Positions 7,901 to 14,249 of a stretch of 64,000 bases of DNA are shown here, piece after piece; the stretch's first letter is position 1; each line of letters opens with the position of its first letter. Source of the DNA: Duncaniella muris (GTDB taxonomy: Bacteria > Bacteroidota > Bacteroidia > Bacteroidales > Muribaculaceae); contig NZ_PUEC01000013.1 in assembly GCF_003024805.1 (NCBI RefSeq), positions 1 through 64,000 of the forward strand, written 5' to 3'. The position numbers and the translations under genes are program-made. The notes under the pieces are model-generated. The model did no database searches. It saw only the letters and a list, made by a program, of their open reading frames with translations, and was not told the origin of the DNA.

Positions 7901-8363
7901 TCCGCGTGGCACCTGCTATGCCACCCGCTGCCGTTTTATCGGCGACACACGCGCCATTCTCTGGCATGACGGACGCGGAGATATAAACAACAAATTCGTT
8001 GTGACCAACTCCGAATTCGACGCCCTGGAGCCTACGCCTCTCGGTCGCTATCACCACGATTCGCAGTTCCTGATCCTCAATTGCCGTATGTCGCGCAACA
8101 TTATTGACGCCGATATCGACCATGCCTACAAGCGGCAGCCGGAACTTGCCGAGGGCAAGAATCTCGATCTCTGCCCCTGGGGACACCGTGTCTACTACTA
8201 CGGCTGTGTGCGCGAAGGCGGTCACAGCGGCTGGTTGGCCGACAATATCTCGTCTGCCGAAGGTTCTCCGGAGTTTCATGCTGTCACTGCCCGGTGGACT
8301 TTTGATGGAAAGTGGGATCCAGAAAAGCGCATCCGCGACCTCTGGCAGGTGGTGGCCTATTGA
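4983..8363 (+). CDS. Secreted three-domain pectinase: CE8 - PL10 - CE8
   Basis: The 1126-residue protein has a signal peptide (residues 1-18). Module 1 (about 25-340) is a CE8 pectin methylesterase with its catalytic set intact: GYQDT (174-178), DYICG (200-204), LGRPW (253-257). A short linker domain follows. Module 2 (about 440-765) is a PL10-type pectate lyase, with GGWPKN, a TTDNDAT stretch, NGGWPQFWP and ITYNDDAMVNTM. Module 3 (about 805-1126) is a second CE8-like beta-helix in which GYQDT is replaced by GNDAL and LGRPW by LGRYH, while VDFIC is kept. The protein would demethylate homogalacturonan and cleave the product by beta-elimination. No T9SS-type C-terminal domain is seen, so it is probably periplasmic. 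Confidence 0.93.
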   Translation: MKLFPLVAALALAFSADAAGKKLYDFVVPRDGSFREAIEAANNRADTTARFRIFLMDGDYVIPTAGKTTGGDGKEYGDPRSWLKTPNVSIIGESREGTVLVNTTPPATWDNGFGPSCPLEGIGKGDVLIIEYPAHDTYLQDLTMKSGMADHTGRNIVLHDRSDKTIARNICIWGYQDTYVSNNRDGRFYFDGGVIRGRTDYICGKGDVYYGGVTFQQCGQGGYLAVPSVPRKYGYVMDSCYIKSETPDVTYYLGRPWGKGTPTAIWINTTVDVSPITKDKRGYNGWADMSGGWPARFAEYNTCLTSGKALDLSGRRSLYVDREGKEHSNSPVLTDAEARSYTKAAVLDGWNPDAAVAAAPLPKNVHVKNNQLRWTGSGEALLYAVCRHGKVVAFTTDTVYNVGPDSSADCWSVRAANFMGGLGEAVAATDGGAKETGKGSRYAKRILRTTDQDFLRSDEARRIGDQVLLWQRVTGGWPKNIDMVTPMTQEEKAAVLANKERRYDSTTDNDATTTQMIYLARLYQATGDVRYRAGFRAGVDYLLSGQYKNGGWPQFWPVQRDYQPHITYNDDAMVNTMVLLRDIRLGIEPFGGDLCDRTRKNKMKKAFDKGVECILATQIVTDGVATVWCQQHDRETLKPAPARAYELPSYCSQESAWIVRMLMEIPDPDKKVKAAVHAAMAWFDKYKLTGLRYRRVMENGKWNAVLTPDSLAGPIWARYYDLDHCVPFVCDRDGIPRRSLEDIGSERRNGYAWFGNRPAELYDLYDKWADRYDPQNKVSISFRTKGANENGTFTLGVQPKVRESHFDAIVSRGESIQAAIDKAPENGSEPYRILVRKGLYNQKVIIDRPNIVLVGEQRDSCIIVGAEGQGSVMVSEFRGEKAPRGIISLTEKADDCLISGLTVINNYGTTVSNTTSHQFAVFGKATRTIIINSNIISDGNDALSLWGKGEDGRGGLYYHSDLYLRCPGVDFICPRGTCYATRCRFIGDTRAILWHDGRGDINNKFVVTNSEFDALEPTPLGRYHHDSQFLILNCRMSRNIIDADIDHAYKRQPELAEGKNLDLCPWGHRVYYYGCVREGGHSGWLADNISSAEGSPEFHAVTARWTFDGKWDPEKRIRDLWQVVAY

Positions 8364-8393
8364 TGCGGTCTCCTGACCACCCGGTAATATCTA

Positions 8394-8456
8394 CAGAAAA
8401 AAACAATCACTCTCTGTATGCGCGGATCAACTGCTGCAGGGAGTGATTGCTTTTTT
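8394..8456. terminator. Bidirectional terminator between the pectinase and tpx
   Basis: AATCACTCTCTG (8405-8416) pairs with CAGGGAGTGATT (8437-8448). T6 follows on the plus strand, and the minus strand has a T-rich run at 8404-8394, so the hairpin can serve both convergent genes. Confidence 0.85.
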
Positions 8457-8524
8457 GGGGGTGATGTCTGTTGAACAGTCACCCGGTGATATCTTTTGAC
8501 TCTTTAGAGCCGGTCCGGTGCTTT

Positions 8525-9034
8525 CTATGCCTTTGCGGAAAGCACTTTCAGAGCTGCTTCATAGTCAGGTTCATGAGTGATTTCCTCCACCAGGTCGCGG
8601 AAGATCACGCGGCGGTTTTCATCGAGGATGAGGACGGCGCGGGTGAGCAGTCCGGCCAATGGGCCGTCAACGAGCTGCACACCGTATTTCTGTCCGAAAA
8701 GAGGCGAGCGGAAAGCAGAGCCGAACATCACGTTCTTAATATTCTCGATGGTACAGAAGCGGCCCATTGCGAAAGGCAGGTCCATAGAGACGCAGATGAC
8801 CACCACATCGTCAAGTCTGGCTGCTTCTTCGTTGAAGCGGCGCACACTCATGGCGCACACTTCGGTGTCAAGGCTTGGAAAGATGTTGAGCACAACGCGC
8901 TTTCCGGCAAAATCAGTGCAGATCATCTGTGAAAGATCCGGACCTGAGAGGTGGAAGCAGGGTGCGGTTTCGCCTACTGACGGAACGGTGCCGCAGGTAT
9001 GGCAGGGTTGTCCTTTGAAAAATACGGTTTCCAT
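8525..9034 (-). CDS. tpx: Thiol peroxidase (Tpx)
   Basis: The 169-residue atypical 2-Cys peroxiredoxin reduces hydroperoxides with electrons from thioredoxin. The peroxidatic cysteine is in LDTEVCAMSVRRFN, the resolving cysteine in GRFCTIENI, and the conserved Arg follows (FRSPLFGQKYG). The N-terminus shows the usual FKGQP. Length is normal for the family. Most bacterial Tpx proteins are cytosolic or periplasmic; no signal peptide is seen here, so it is cytosolic. It is monocistronic, ending at a shared terminator. Confidence 0.94.
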   Translation of the reverse strand: METVFFKGQPCHTCGTVPSVGETAPCFHLSGPDLSQMICTDFAGKRVVLNIFPSLDTEVCAMSVRRFNEEAARLDDVVVICVSMDLPFAMGRFCTIENIKNVMFGSAFRSPLFGQKYGVQLVDGPLAGLLTRAVLILDENRRVIFRDLVEEITHEPDYEAALKVLSAKA

Positions 9035-9096
9035 ATCTTTGTATTGTTTTTTTTAGTTTTGCGTTTGTTTATTGTAGGCGGAAAGCCGTGACTCTG

Positions 9097-10281
9097 TCAG
9101 TCGGCAAGGGCCATCGTCTGTAAAACAACATTCCGCAGCTCTCGGTTGAGTCCGAGGTTGACATTTTTGACAGTGCCGTTGCTGTCGGTCATGATTATCA
9201 CCGGCAGAGAGGTGACGCCGCAGTCGCGGGTCAGCGATTTGCCGTTCATCAGCAGATGTTCTCCGGGGCGGATGGATGGTATCACGGCTTCGATGGCATC
9301 AATGTTTGTCGAGTTGAAGACCCAGATGATGTCTAAGGCCTTCGGGAGTGAGTCGGCGGCTCCGCGGACAGCCTCTACTATCTCGGAGTTGAAGCCTGAG
9401 GTCGGGTCGAGGAGGACTATTACTGTGGGTGCCGCGAATTTCTCGCCCCGGTGGTGGGTGTAGCGCTCGCCTGTAGTGGTGGGGAGTGTGAAAGTGGGCA
9501 TCGGAGCACCTGCGAGATTCTCGATGTGGAAGTTGTTTTCGCGATATTTTTCGAAGATCTCAGGGTAGCGGGCTGTCATGGAGCTGTCTGACAGTTCCGG
9601 GCAGTGCATCTCAGCCGGATAATTGTAGCTGACGAGTATGGTCTGCTCGGTGATCTGTCCGGGGTTGCTTTCGGTGTCGATGCGCAGCGGGAGCATGGTC
9701 TCTGCATCGAATATGAAGTCTTTTTCGCTTGCCACAACATCACTGACGGTAAGAGTGGTGGATACCTTTATGGCCTTGCGTCCGTTGAAGACTGCCGGAG
9801 CGGCTACCGAGATGCTGTAGCGCGGGTCTGCTTCCATGTTCCGGAGTTCGCGGGCTATGAAGGCCGGGTAGAGATCGGCGAACTGGGCGCTTCCCTGCAC
9901 TCCGGCCGAGCGTGCTGACGGCATGAAGGGAATCGAGTCCCACTCCATGTGGTATTCCTGCAGGCGTTCGTTGTGATAGCGGTAGTGATGGCCGTTGAAG
10001 TAGGCGGAGAAGCCGTTGACTGTGCCTGTCGGGGTCTCAAGGCTCCAGTCAGTCAGATAGTCGCACGGAGCAAGCGGGTCAGCCGGAGCCGGCGCAGAGG
10101 CGAGACTGATGGTGTAGACCACATCGTTTTCGCTCTGGGGGAGTGTGACGCTGAAGCGTGCCTGTGACTCGTAGCAACCTGTTGATTCAAGTTTTGAGAC
10201 AATATCAGCTATCCCCTGGGCGGATATGCCCAAGGGATATGACGCTGTTAACACCATTAACAATCTTGCGATCCCTTTCAT
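9097..10281 (-). CDS. Secreted protein: LolA-like N-domain with thioredoxin-fold C-domain lacking CxxC
   Basis: From ATG 10281 the product is 394 residues with a signal peptide (cleavage after SYPLGISAQ). An in-frame TTG 9 bases upstream is less likely. Residues about 25-235 resemble the outer-membrane-lipoprotein-sorting (LolA/LolB-like) half-barrel, seen in DAETMLPLRIDTES. Residues about 250-390 resemble a TlpA/peroxiredoxin-like fold (MPTFTLPTTTGE, then ALDIIWVFNS, VTSLPVIIMTDSNG with the cis-proline). The active-site CxxC is missing; DPTSGFNSE stands in its place. It is probably periplasmic with a binding rather than redox role. Function is unknown. Confidence 0.7.
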   Translation of the reverse strand: MKGIARLLMVLTASYPLGISAQGIADIVSKLESTGCYESQARFSVTLPQSENDVVYTISLASAPAPADPLAPCDYLTDWSLETPTGTVNGFSAYFNGHHYRYHNERLQEYHMEWDSIPFMPSARSAGVQGSAQFADLYPAFIARELRNMEADPRYSISVAAPAVFNGRKAIKVSTTLTVSDVVASEKDFIFDAETMLPLRIDTESNPGQITEQTILVSYNYPAEMHCPELSDSSMTARYPEIFEKYRENNFHIENLAGAPMPTFTLPTTTGERYTHHRGEKFAAPTVIVLLDPTSGFNSEIVEAVRGAADSLPKALDIIWVFNSTNIDAIEAVIPSIRPGEHLLMNGKSLTRDCGVTSLPVIIMTDSNGTVKNVNLGLNRELRNVVLQTMALAD

Positions 10282-10305
10282 AAAAAACAATAGTTGACGT
10301 TCATT

Positions 10306-10344
10306 ATAAAAACGTCGCGCCGGGCAGTAGTGTTCACCCGGCGC
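10306..10344 (-). terminator. Terminator of the lipid-kinase operon
   Basis: GCGCCGGG (10317-10324) and CCCGGCGC (10337-10344) form a perfect 8-bp stem. On the minus strand it is followed by GACG and TTTTT. Confidence 0.75.
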
Positions 10345-10358
10345 TATGATAAAATGTG

Positions 10359-11321
10359 TTATTTCTGAAACAAATTGTTGACAGCGATCCTGAAATCGTT
10401 GAACATGGCTGAGACCGGTGTGAGAATCGGTCTGAAAGGATGTACGACTGTAGGAGTGAAAACCTTCAGTCCGTTGTGGTGGCAGCGGATCGAGAGTCTG
10501 CGGTCCATTTCCATTGGTTCGCCATCGACGTGCGAGGCTCCTTTGCGCTCGCGTTCGATGATTATGTTGTCGGTGCGGAAGGTGTGGATGAGCATATTGC
10601 GCTCTATGAATCCGGTGAGCATGTCTACTCCGACAAGGGCGGTTGACAGGGTATTGCCTGCGTGGATGATGGTGACATCAAGCAGACCGTCGTTGATCGA
10701 GGCGCTTGGAGCGATGTAGGCGTTGTTGCCATACTGGGAAGCGTTGCAGACAGCCACGAGAAAGGCTTTTTCAGTCAGAGTCTTTCCGTTGGCCATGATG
10801 GTGTAGTGTTCAGGCTCATAGCTGGCATATGTCTGGAAGGTGCTCTGTATGTAGGTCAGTTTGCCGCGTGTTTTCTTTTTTGCGAAAGCCGCGCTCACTG
10901 CCGCATCGAAGCCGACTCCGCAGGTGCAGAAAAATTTGCAGTCGTTGACGGTTGCGTAATCTATTTCCATCGCATGGTTTTCGATGATGACTTTCAGCCC
11001 TTCCTTAAGGTCGACAGGTATGCCGAGATGTCTGGCCAGGCCGTTGCCCGATCCGCAGGGCAATATGCCGAGAATAACCCCCGTGCCACACAGAGCCGCG
11101 GCAGTTTCGTTGATGGTTCCGTCGCCACCGGCGGCGATGACCGTGTCACAACCTTTTTCAATGGCTGAGAGGGCGAGGCGTGTGGCATCGCCGTGGCCTT
11201 TGGTATATGCTACCTCTACCTCCCAGCCCAGCTGGCTGAGAACGTCAAGGACCATGCGGTCAAGTCCGGCTTTGTTTCTGGTTCCGGAAATTGGGTTGAT
11301 AATTAGTCGGGCTTTGGGCAT
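10359..11321 (-). CDS. Diacylglycerol kinase-family lipid kinase (DagK/YegS-like)
   Basis: The 320-residue cytosolic, membrane-associated enzyme phosphorylates a lipid alcohol from ATP. Motifs are NPISGTRNK near the start, the nucleotide loop GGDGTINETAAAL, and LPCGSGNGLARHL. The C-terminal domain contains DGLLDVTIIH and VDGEPM, both usual for the family. The start codon overlaps the stop of the upstream gene (TGATG), so the two are coupled. Whether it is a true DagB-type diacylglycerol kinase or acts on another lipid (such as a sphingoid base, which some Bacteroidales make) cannot be told. Confidence 0.9.
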   Translation of the reverse strand: MPKARLIINPISGTRNKAGLDRMVLDVLSQLGWEVEVAYTKGHGDATRLALSAIEKGCDTVIAAGGDGTINETAAALCGTGVILGILPCGSGNGLARHLGIPVDLKEGLKVIIENHAMEIDYATVNDCKFFCTCGVGFDAAVSAAFAKKKTRGKLTYIQSTFQTYASYEPEHYTIMANGKTLTEKAFLVAVCNASQYGNNAYIAPSASINDGLLDVTIIHAGNTLSTALVGVDMLTGFIERNMLIHTFRTDNIIIERERKGASHVDGEPMEMDRRLSIRCHHNGLKVFTPTVVHPFRPILTPVSAMFNDFRIAVNNLFQK

Positions 11322-11641
11322 CAGATAGTTACACGTCGGGTGGAGCTTCCGATTTTAATAATGTAGATTCCTTTTGCGCTCATGGGGAGTCTGTGGATTC
11401 CGGCCGGGAGTGTGGTCTGCGAGATAAGCTGACCGAGAATGGTGAACACTTTGACGGTGACGGGGCGCGGTGCGGCGATGTAGATGAAGTTGTCGCGGAC
11501 GGCCATCTCCGCCTGGGCCTCAGGGTCGGAGCGCATTTCAGTAAACATGCGGTCAGGCGCATCGACCGTCTCCCAGCGCGCGGCGGCTTCGGAGAGGAGC
11601 GATGTCAGTCCAAGAATCAGTATGACAAGCAGTTTTCGCAT
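11321..11641 (-). CDS. Small secreted protein made almost only of a T9SS-like C-terminal domain
   Basis: The 106-residue product has a signal peptide (residues 1-20, ending SEAAA). After about 25 linker residues come RDNFIYIAA, VKVFTILGQLISQTTLPAG and AKGIYIIKIGSSTRRVTI. This is the pattern of the Por secretion/type A sorting domain (V-x-V/I-Y-N-x-x-G...G-x-Y-x-V-K-V-G...K-x-x-x). There is no cargo domain. It has its own promoter and is translationally coupled to the lipid kinase. Given the T9SS operon 2 kb away, it may be a T9SS substrate or a decoy or accessory CTD. The function is unknown. Confidence 0.7.
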   Translation of the reverse strand: MRKLLVILILGLTSLLSEAAARWETVDAPDRMFTEMRSDPEAQAEMAVRDNFIYIAAPRPVTVKVFTILGQLISQTTLPAGIHRLPMSAKGIYIIKIGSSTRRVTI

Positions 11642-11673
11642 GTTTTCCGGTTGAAATTATCCTATATGGATTA

Positions 11674-11704
11674 CAAAAGTAATAAAAAAAATCCACCACA
11701 CAAA
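11674..11704 (-). promoter_or_regulatory. Promoter of the CTD protein/lipid-kinase operon
   Basis: On the minus strand TTTG (11704-11701), 19 bases, then TACTTTTG (11681-11674). This is an exact fit to the Bacteroidetes consensus and lies 33 bases before the start codon. It partly overlaps the terminator of the upstream gene. Confidence 0.75.
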
Positions 11705-11740
11705 AAATTCCCCTCATCCGGAGCTTATGCGAATGAGGGG
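11702..11740 (-). terminator. Terminator of the choloylglycine-hydrolase-like gene
   Basis: CCCCTCATCC (11710-11719) pairs with GAATGAGGGG (11731-11740). The minus strand continues with AATTTTTT. Confidence 0.75.
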
Positions 11741-11796
11741 TTAATAACAGTAAGTGTGTGTTTTTTATAGTTGATAGAGTAGTGTCTCTGTGTTGA

Positions 11797-12834
11797 TCAA
11801 TACATCGGGGTGAAGGGTTTGGACTTGAACATCTTGTGAGTTACATCGCCGATGTAGTCCTTGCTCTTTGAGACGTCAAGCTTCATTACCGGGGCTCCGG
11901 GACGGAGGTCGCATTTCTTGAGGTCGATGTAGAAGAGGCCGGGATTGGTGACCACGTCGAAGTAGTAGAGGCGGTCACGGATGTTGGAGAAACTGCGCCA
12001 CTGGGTGGAGCTGATGTTGCCATCTCCCTGGATGGTATAGGTGTAAGGCACCGATACGTTGAACAGTATGGAGCGTGTGATGGCTACTCCGAGATCTGCG
12101 TCACCGGTCTTTTCTACATTCCGGTCAAAGAAGTCGGCGCGGACGTAGCGGTCGGGGCTCGAAACGGTGCCCGGCAGAGTGTGTGAGCCGCCTTTTTTGA
12201 CCCAATAGTCATTGATGGCGTTCATTTCAGGATAATTCGGGTCGTTGGTCAGCACGCGCATGTCCTGGCCCTGATAGATCTTGATTGTGCCGTGGTCAAA
12301 CTCCACCACTGCCGATTTGCCGGAGGGGTCTGTGATGCCCCAGTGGAGTGTCGAGGAGGTGCCTTCGTCAAATGTGGCTCCGGAAATGTTGAAGTTCTGG
12401 CGCGCGAGCATCGCCACGGCTTCGTCTGTGGTCCCGCAGAGATCGAGAATCCAGGCGGGGAACATGGCAAGCGACATCGGCGGGCGGTTTCGGGTCGAGT
12501 CGTTGACATAGACGGTGCCTTTGCAGAACAGACCGTTGACCACAAGTCCTTTTTCATTCATGCCTTCGGTGATGCCGCCTTCATAGCTTACGGCGTAGAC
12601 AGAGCCGTATTTCGAAGTCCATTCCACAGATCCGGGCAGAGAGTTGCCGGCTTTTTTTATGCCGCGCGGATAGACATATATGTTTGTGGGGATAGGTGTT
12701 TTCCAGTCAAGTGAACGGCCTACGATGCGCAGACTGTCGGAGCCGACGTAGAGCACTCGTGAGCAGCCTTCGGCATGCTGTGCGCCAAGCAGGGTGGTCA
12801 GCGCCAGTGCCATAGCGAATAATTTAGCCTTCAT
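11797..12834 (-). CDS. Choloylglycine hydrolase/penicillin V acylase family (linear amide C-N hydrolase)
   Basis: From ATG 12834 the product is 345 residues. A signal peptide ends HAEG, leaving Cys of CSRVLY as N-terminal nucleophile, the arrangement known for Bacteroides bile salt hydrolases (signal, then C-T/S-R). Other family residues are present: GRSLDWK (Arg and Asp), GLVVNGLF (Asn), LTNDPNYPEM (Asn) and the Arg in DRYVRADFF. Export followed by cleavage of the leader would expose the active cysteine in the periplasm. Substrate may be conjugated bile acids or other acyl-amides; sequence alone does not decide. An upstream in-frame ATG at 12882 would bury the signal and is rejected. Confidence 0.85.
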   Translation of the reverse strand: MKAKLFAMALALTTLLGAQHAEGCSRVLYVGSDSLRIVGRSLDWKTPIPTNIYVYPRGIKKAGNSLPGSVEWTSKYGSVYAVSYEGGITEGMNEKGLVVNGLFCKGTVYVNDSTRNRPPMSLAMFPAWILDLCGTTDEAVAMLARQNFNISGATFDEGTSSTLHWGITDPSGKSAVVEFDHGTIKIYQGQDMRVLTNDPNYPEMNAINDYWVKKGGSHTLPGTVSSPDRYVRADFFDRNVEKTGDADLGVAITRSILFNVSVPYTYTIQGDGNISSTQWRSFSNIRDRLYYFDVVTNPGLFYIDLKKCDLRPGAPVMKLDVSKSKDYIGDVTHKMFKSKPFTPMY

Positions 12835-12902
12835 AACAGTTGAAATTGGTGGGTGCATGTTGGAGATATACACGAATAACAACCGTTGCGGCAGGATTGT
12901 TT

Positions 12903-12989
12903 ACAGAAAGACTCCCGCCTGGCGCTCCGGACCTTTGAATTGGCAAGCTGTGAGAAAGGTCTTTGTGGGGGAGACGCCCGGCGGGAGTC
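12903..12989 (-). terminator. Compound hairpin ending the T9SS operon
   Basis: The outer arms GACTCCCGCCTGGCGCTCC (12910-12928) and GGAGACGCCCGGCGGGAGTC (12970-12989) enclose a second stem, GACCTTT/AAAGGTC (12930-12936, 12955-12961). On the minus strand the outer stem is followed by TTTCTGT. The T-run is short, so termination is likely but not certain. Confidence 0.55.
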
Positions 12990-13085
12990 AAATGACTGGA
13001 GGGGGGAAATGCTTTGGGTGGACCCGTGGCGCTGGAATCCAGGGTTCTTTTGGAGACAAGGATTGCCTTGGGCTTCGGGTGGGAA

Positions 13086-14225
13086 TCAGCGTTTGCGGTT
13101 ACGGACCGATCTGACGGCTGATGACGATGATGAGGATTTCGGTGCTTTGGCTTTTTTGACTTTAGCCGGTTTGCTTTTCTTGCTTGCCTCGGAAGATCCG
13201 CGTTTCGAACGGCTCGACCGGACGCTTGATTTTTTTTTCGGAGCTTCGCTTGCTGCTGCATCAGTTGCTGCGGAGTTTTGGCCGGCTGCTGCGAGTTCGG
13301 CTTTCTCGGCGGCTTCTCGGCGTGCTGCGAGTTCTTCAAGCGAAGGCACCCAGAGTTTGTCTTCGAATGTTTCGAGTCGACGCTGTATGCTGTCCTGCGC
13401 ATGAGCCAGAGCGTCTGGGTCGGGGTAGAGCTGCATGAGCGACTTGTTTTTCAGATTCCGGGTCTTGTAGATCTCGCCTTTGTAGAGGCCGAGCTGGAAG
13501 TAGTCGTCATAGGTGCAGGTGGCAAGATTGTTGTCATCGTTAGTGAAGATGTTCTGGGTGGAGAGATAGGGGCGGAGATCAGCGTAGCGCACCCAGAACA
13601 TGGGGTAGCGGATGGCTTCGGCTCCGAAATCGCCGTCGCGGTGAAGCACGGGGCAGAGAGCTTCGATGCGTGTGCGCATGCGGTTTGAGCGCTTGTCAAA
13701 CTCCCAGCGCTCAATGATGTAGTAACTCAGGACTTCCGAGGCGGGCACATCGGCGTCTTCGATAGTGAAGCGCGGATTCTTTTCGGTTGAACCCTTGGCC
13801 TGGGTGTGGAGTATGTGGAAGCGGTCAAGAACATCTGCCATCTTGACCTTGTAGTTGTCAGAGAAGACTTCGCGGCCGTCAAGGTATTCATAGCCGGTGA
13901 GGTTGCCTGAGGCCATGTGGCGCATGATGATGCGGAAGAGGTTTTCCTGATCTTCAACCGGCTCGTCGGGATAGTAGAGGGCGGCGTTTTCATCTTTTTT
14001 AAGGTCGAGCTGACGGTACATGACGCGCATCCACTGCATCTCGGAGTCGGAGGTGGCCCGGTCTTCGTAGTGGGCCTGCATCCGCTGGGTCACACCGGTG
14101 GCCGATTTGGCTGAATTGCGGTCATCGGCACCACGCCTGCGCACTACACTGCTGCTGCTTGACTGCTGAGCGAAAGCGGCGGCGGAGATCAACATTACTA
14201 TGGCGGTGAGAAGATATTTCTTCAT
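13086..14225 (-). CDS. gldN: T9SS/gliding protein GldN (PorN)
   Basis: From ATG 14225 the product is 379 residues with a signal peptide ending AAFAQ. It is a periplasmic partner of the GldK ring beneath the outer membrane. Matching stretches include EMQWMRVMYRQLDL, GYEYLDGREVF, YIIERWEFDK and RTRIEALCPV, and the Y-P-M-F-W-V-R-Y core. The last ~75 residues are a Lys/Ser/Arg/Ala-rich tail (KKKSS..., KKSKPAKVKKAKAPK, ending VRNRKR). The tail looks unstructured and strongly basic. It is the last gene of the operon, 24 bases after gldM. Confidence 0.92.
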   Translation of the reverse strand: MKKYLLTAIVMLISAAAFAQQSSSSSVVRRRGADDRNSAKSATGVTQRMQAHYEDRATSDSEMQWMRVMYRQLDLKKDENAALYYPDEPVEDQENLFRIIMRHMASGNLTGYEYLDGREVFSDNYKVKMADVLDRFHILHTQAKGSTEKNPRFTIEDADVPASEVLSYYIIERWEFDKRSNRMRTRIEALCPVLHRDGDFGAEAIRYPMFWVRYADLRPYLSTQNIFTNDDNNLATCTYDDYFQLGLYKGEIYKTRNLKNKSLMQLYPDPDALAHAQDSIQRRLETFEDKLWVPSLEELAARREAAEKAELAAAGQNSAATDAAASEAPKKKSSVRSSRSKRGSSEASKKSKPAKVKKAKAPKSSSSSSAVRSVRNRKR

Positions 14226-14249
14226 GGATTGTATATGCAAGAGGGGTGA

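Noticed and set aside
9048-9057. TAGTTTTG element on the plus strand upstream of tpx
   Set aside because: It points away from tpx into the minus-strand gene at 9097, with no plus-strand gene to serve; probably chance.
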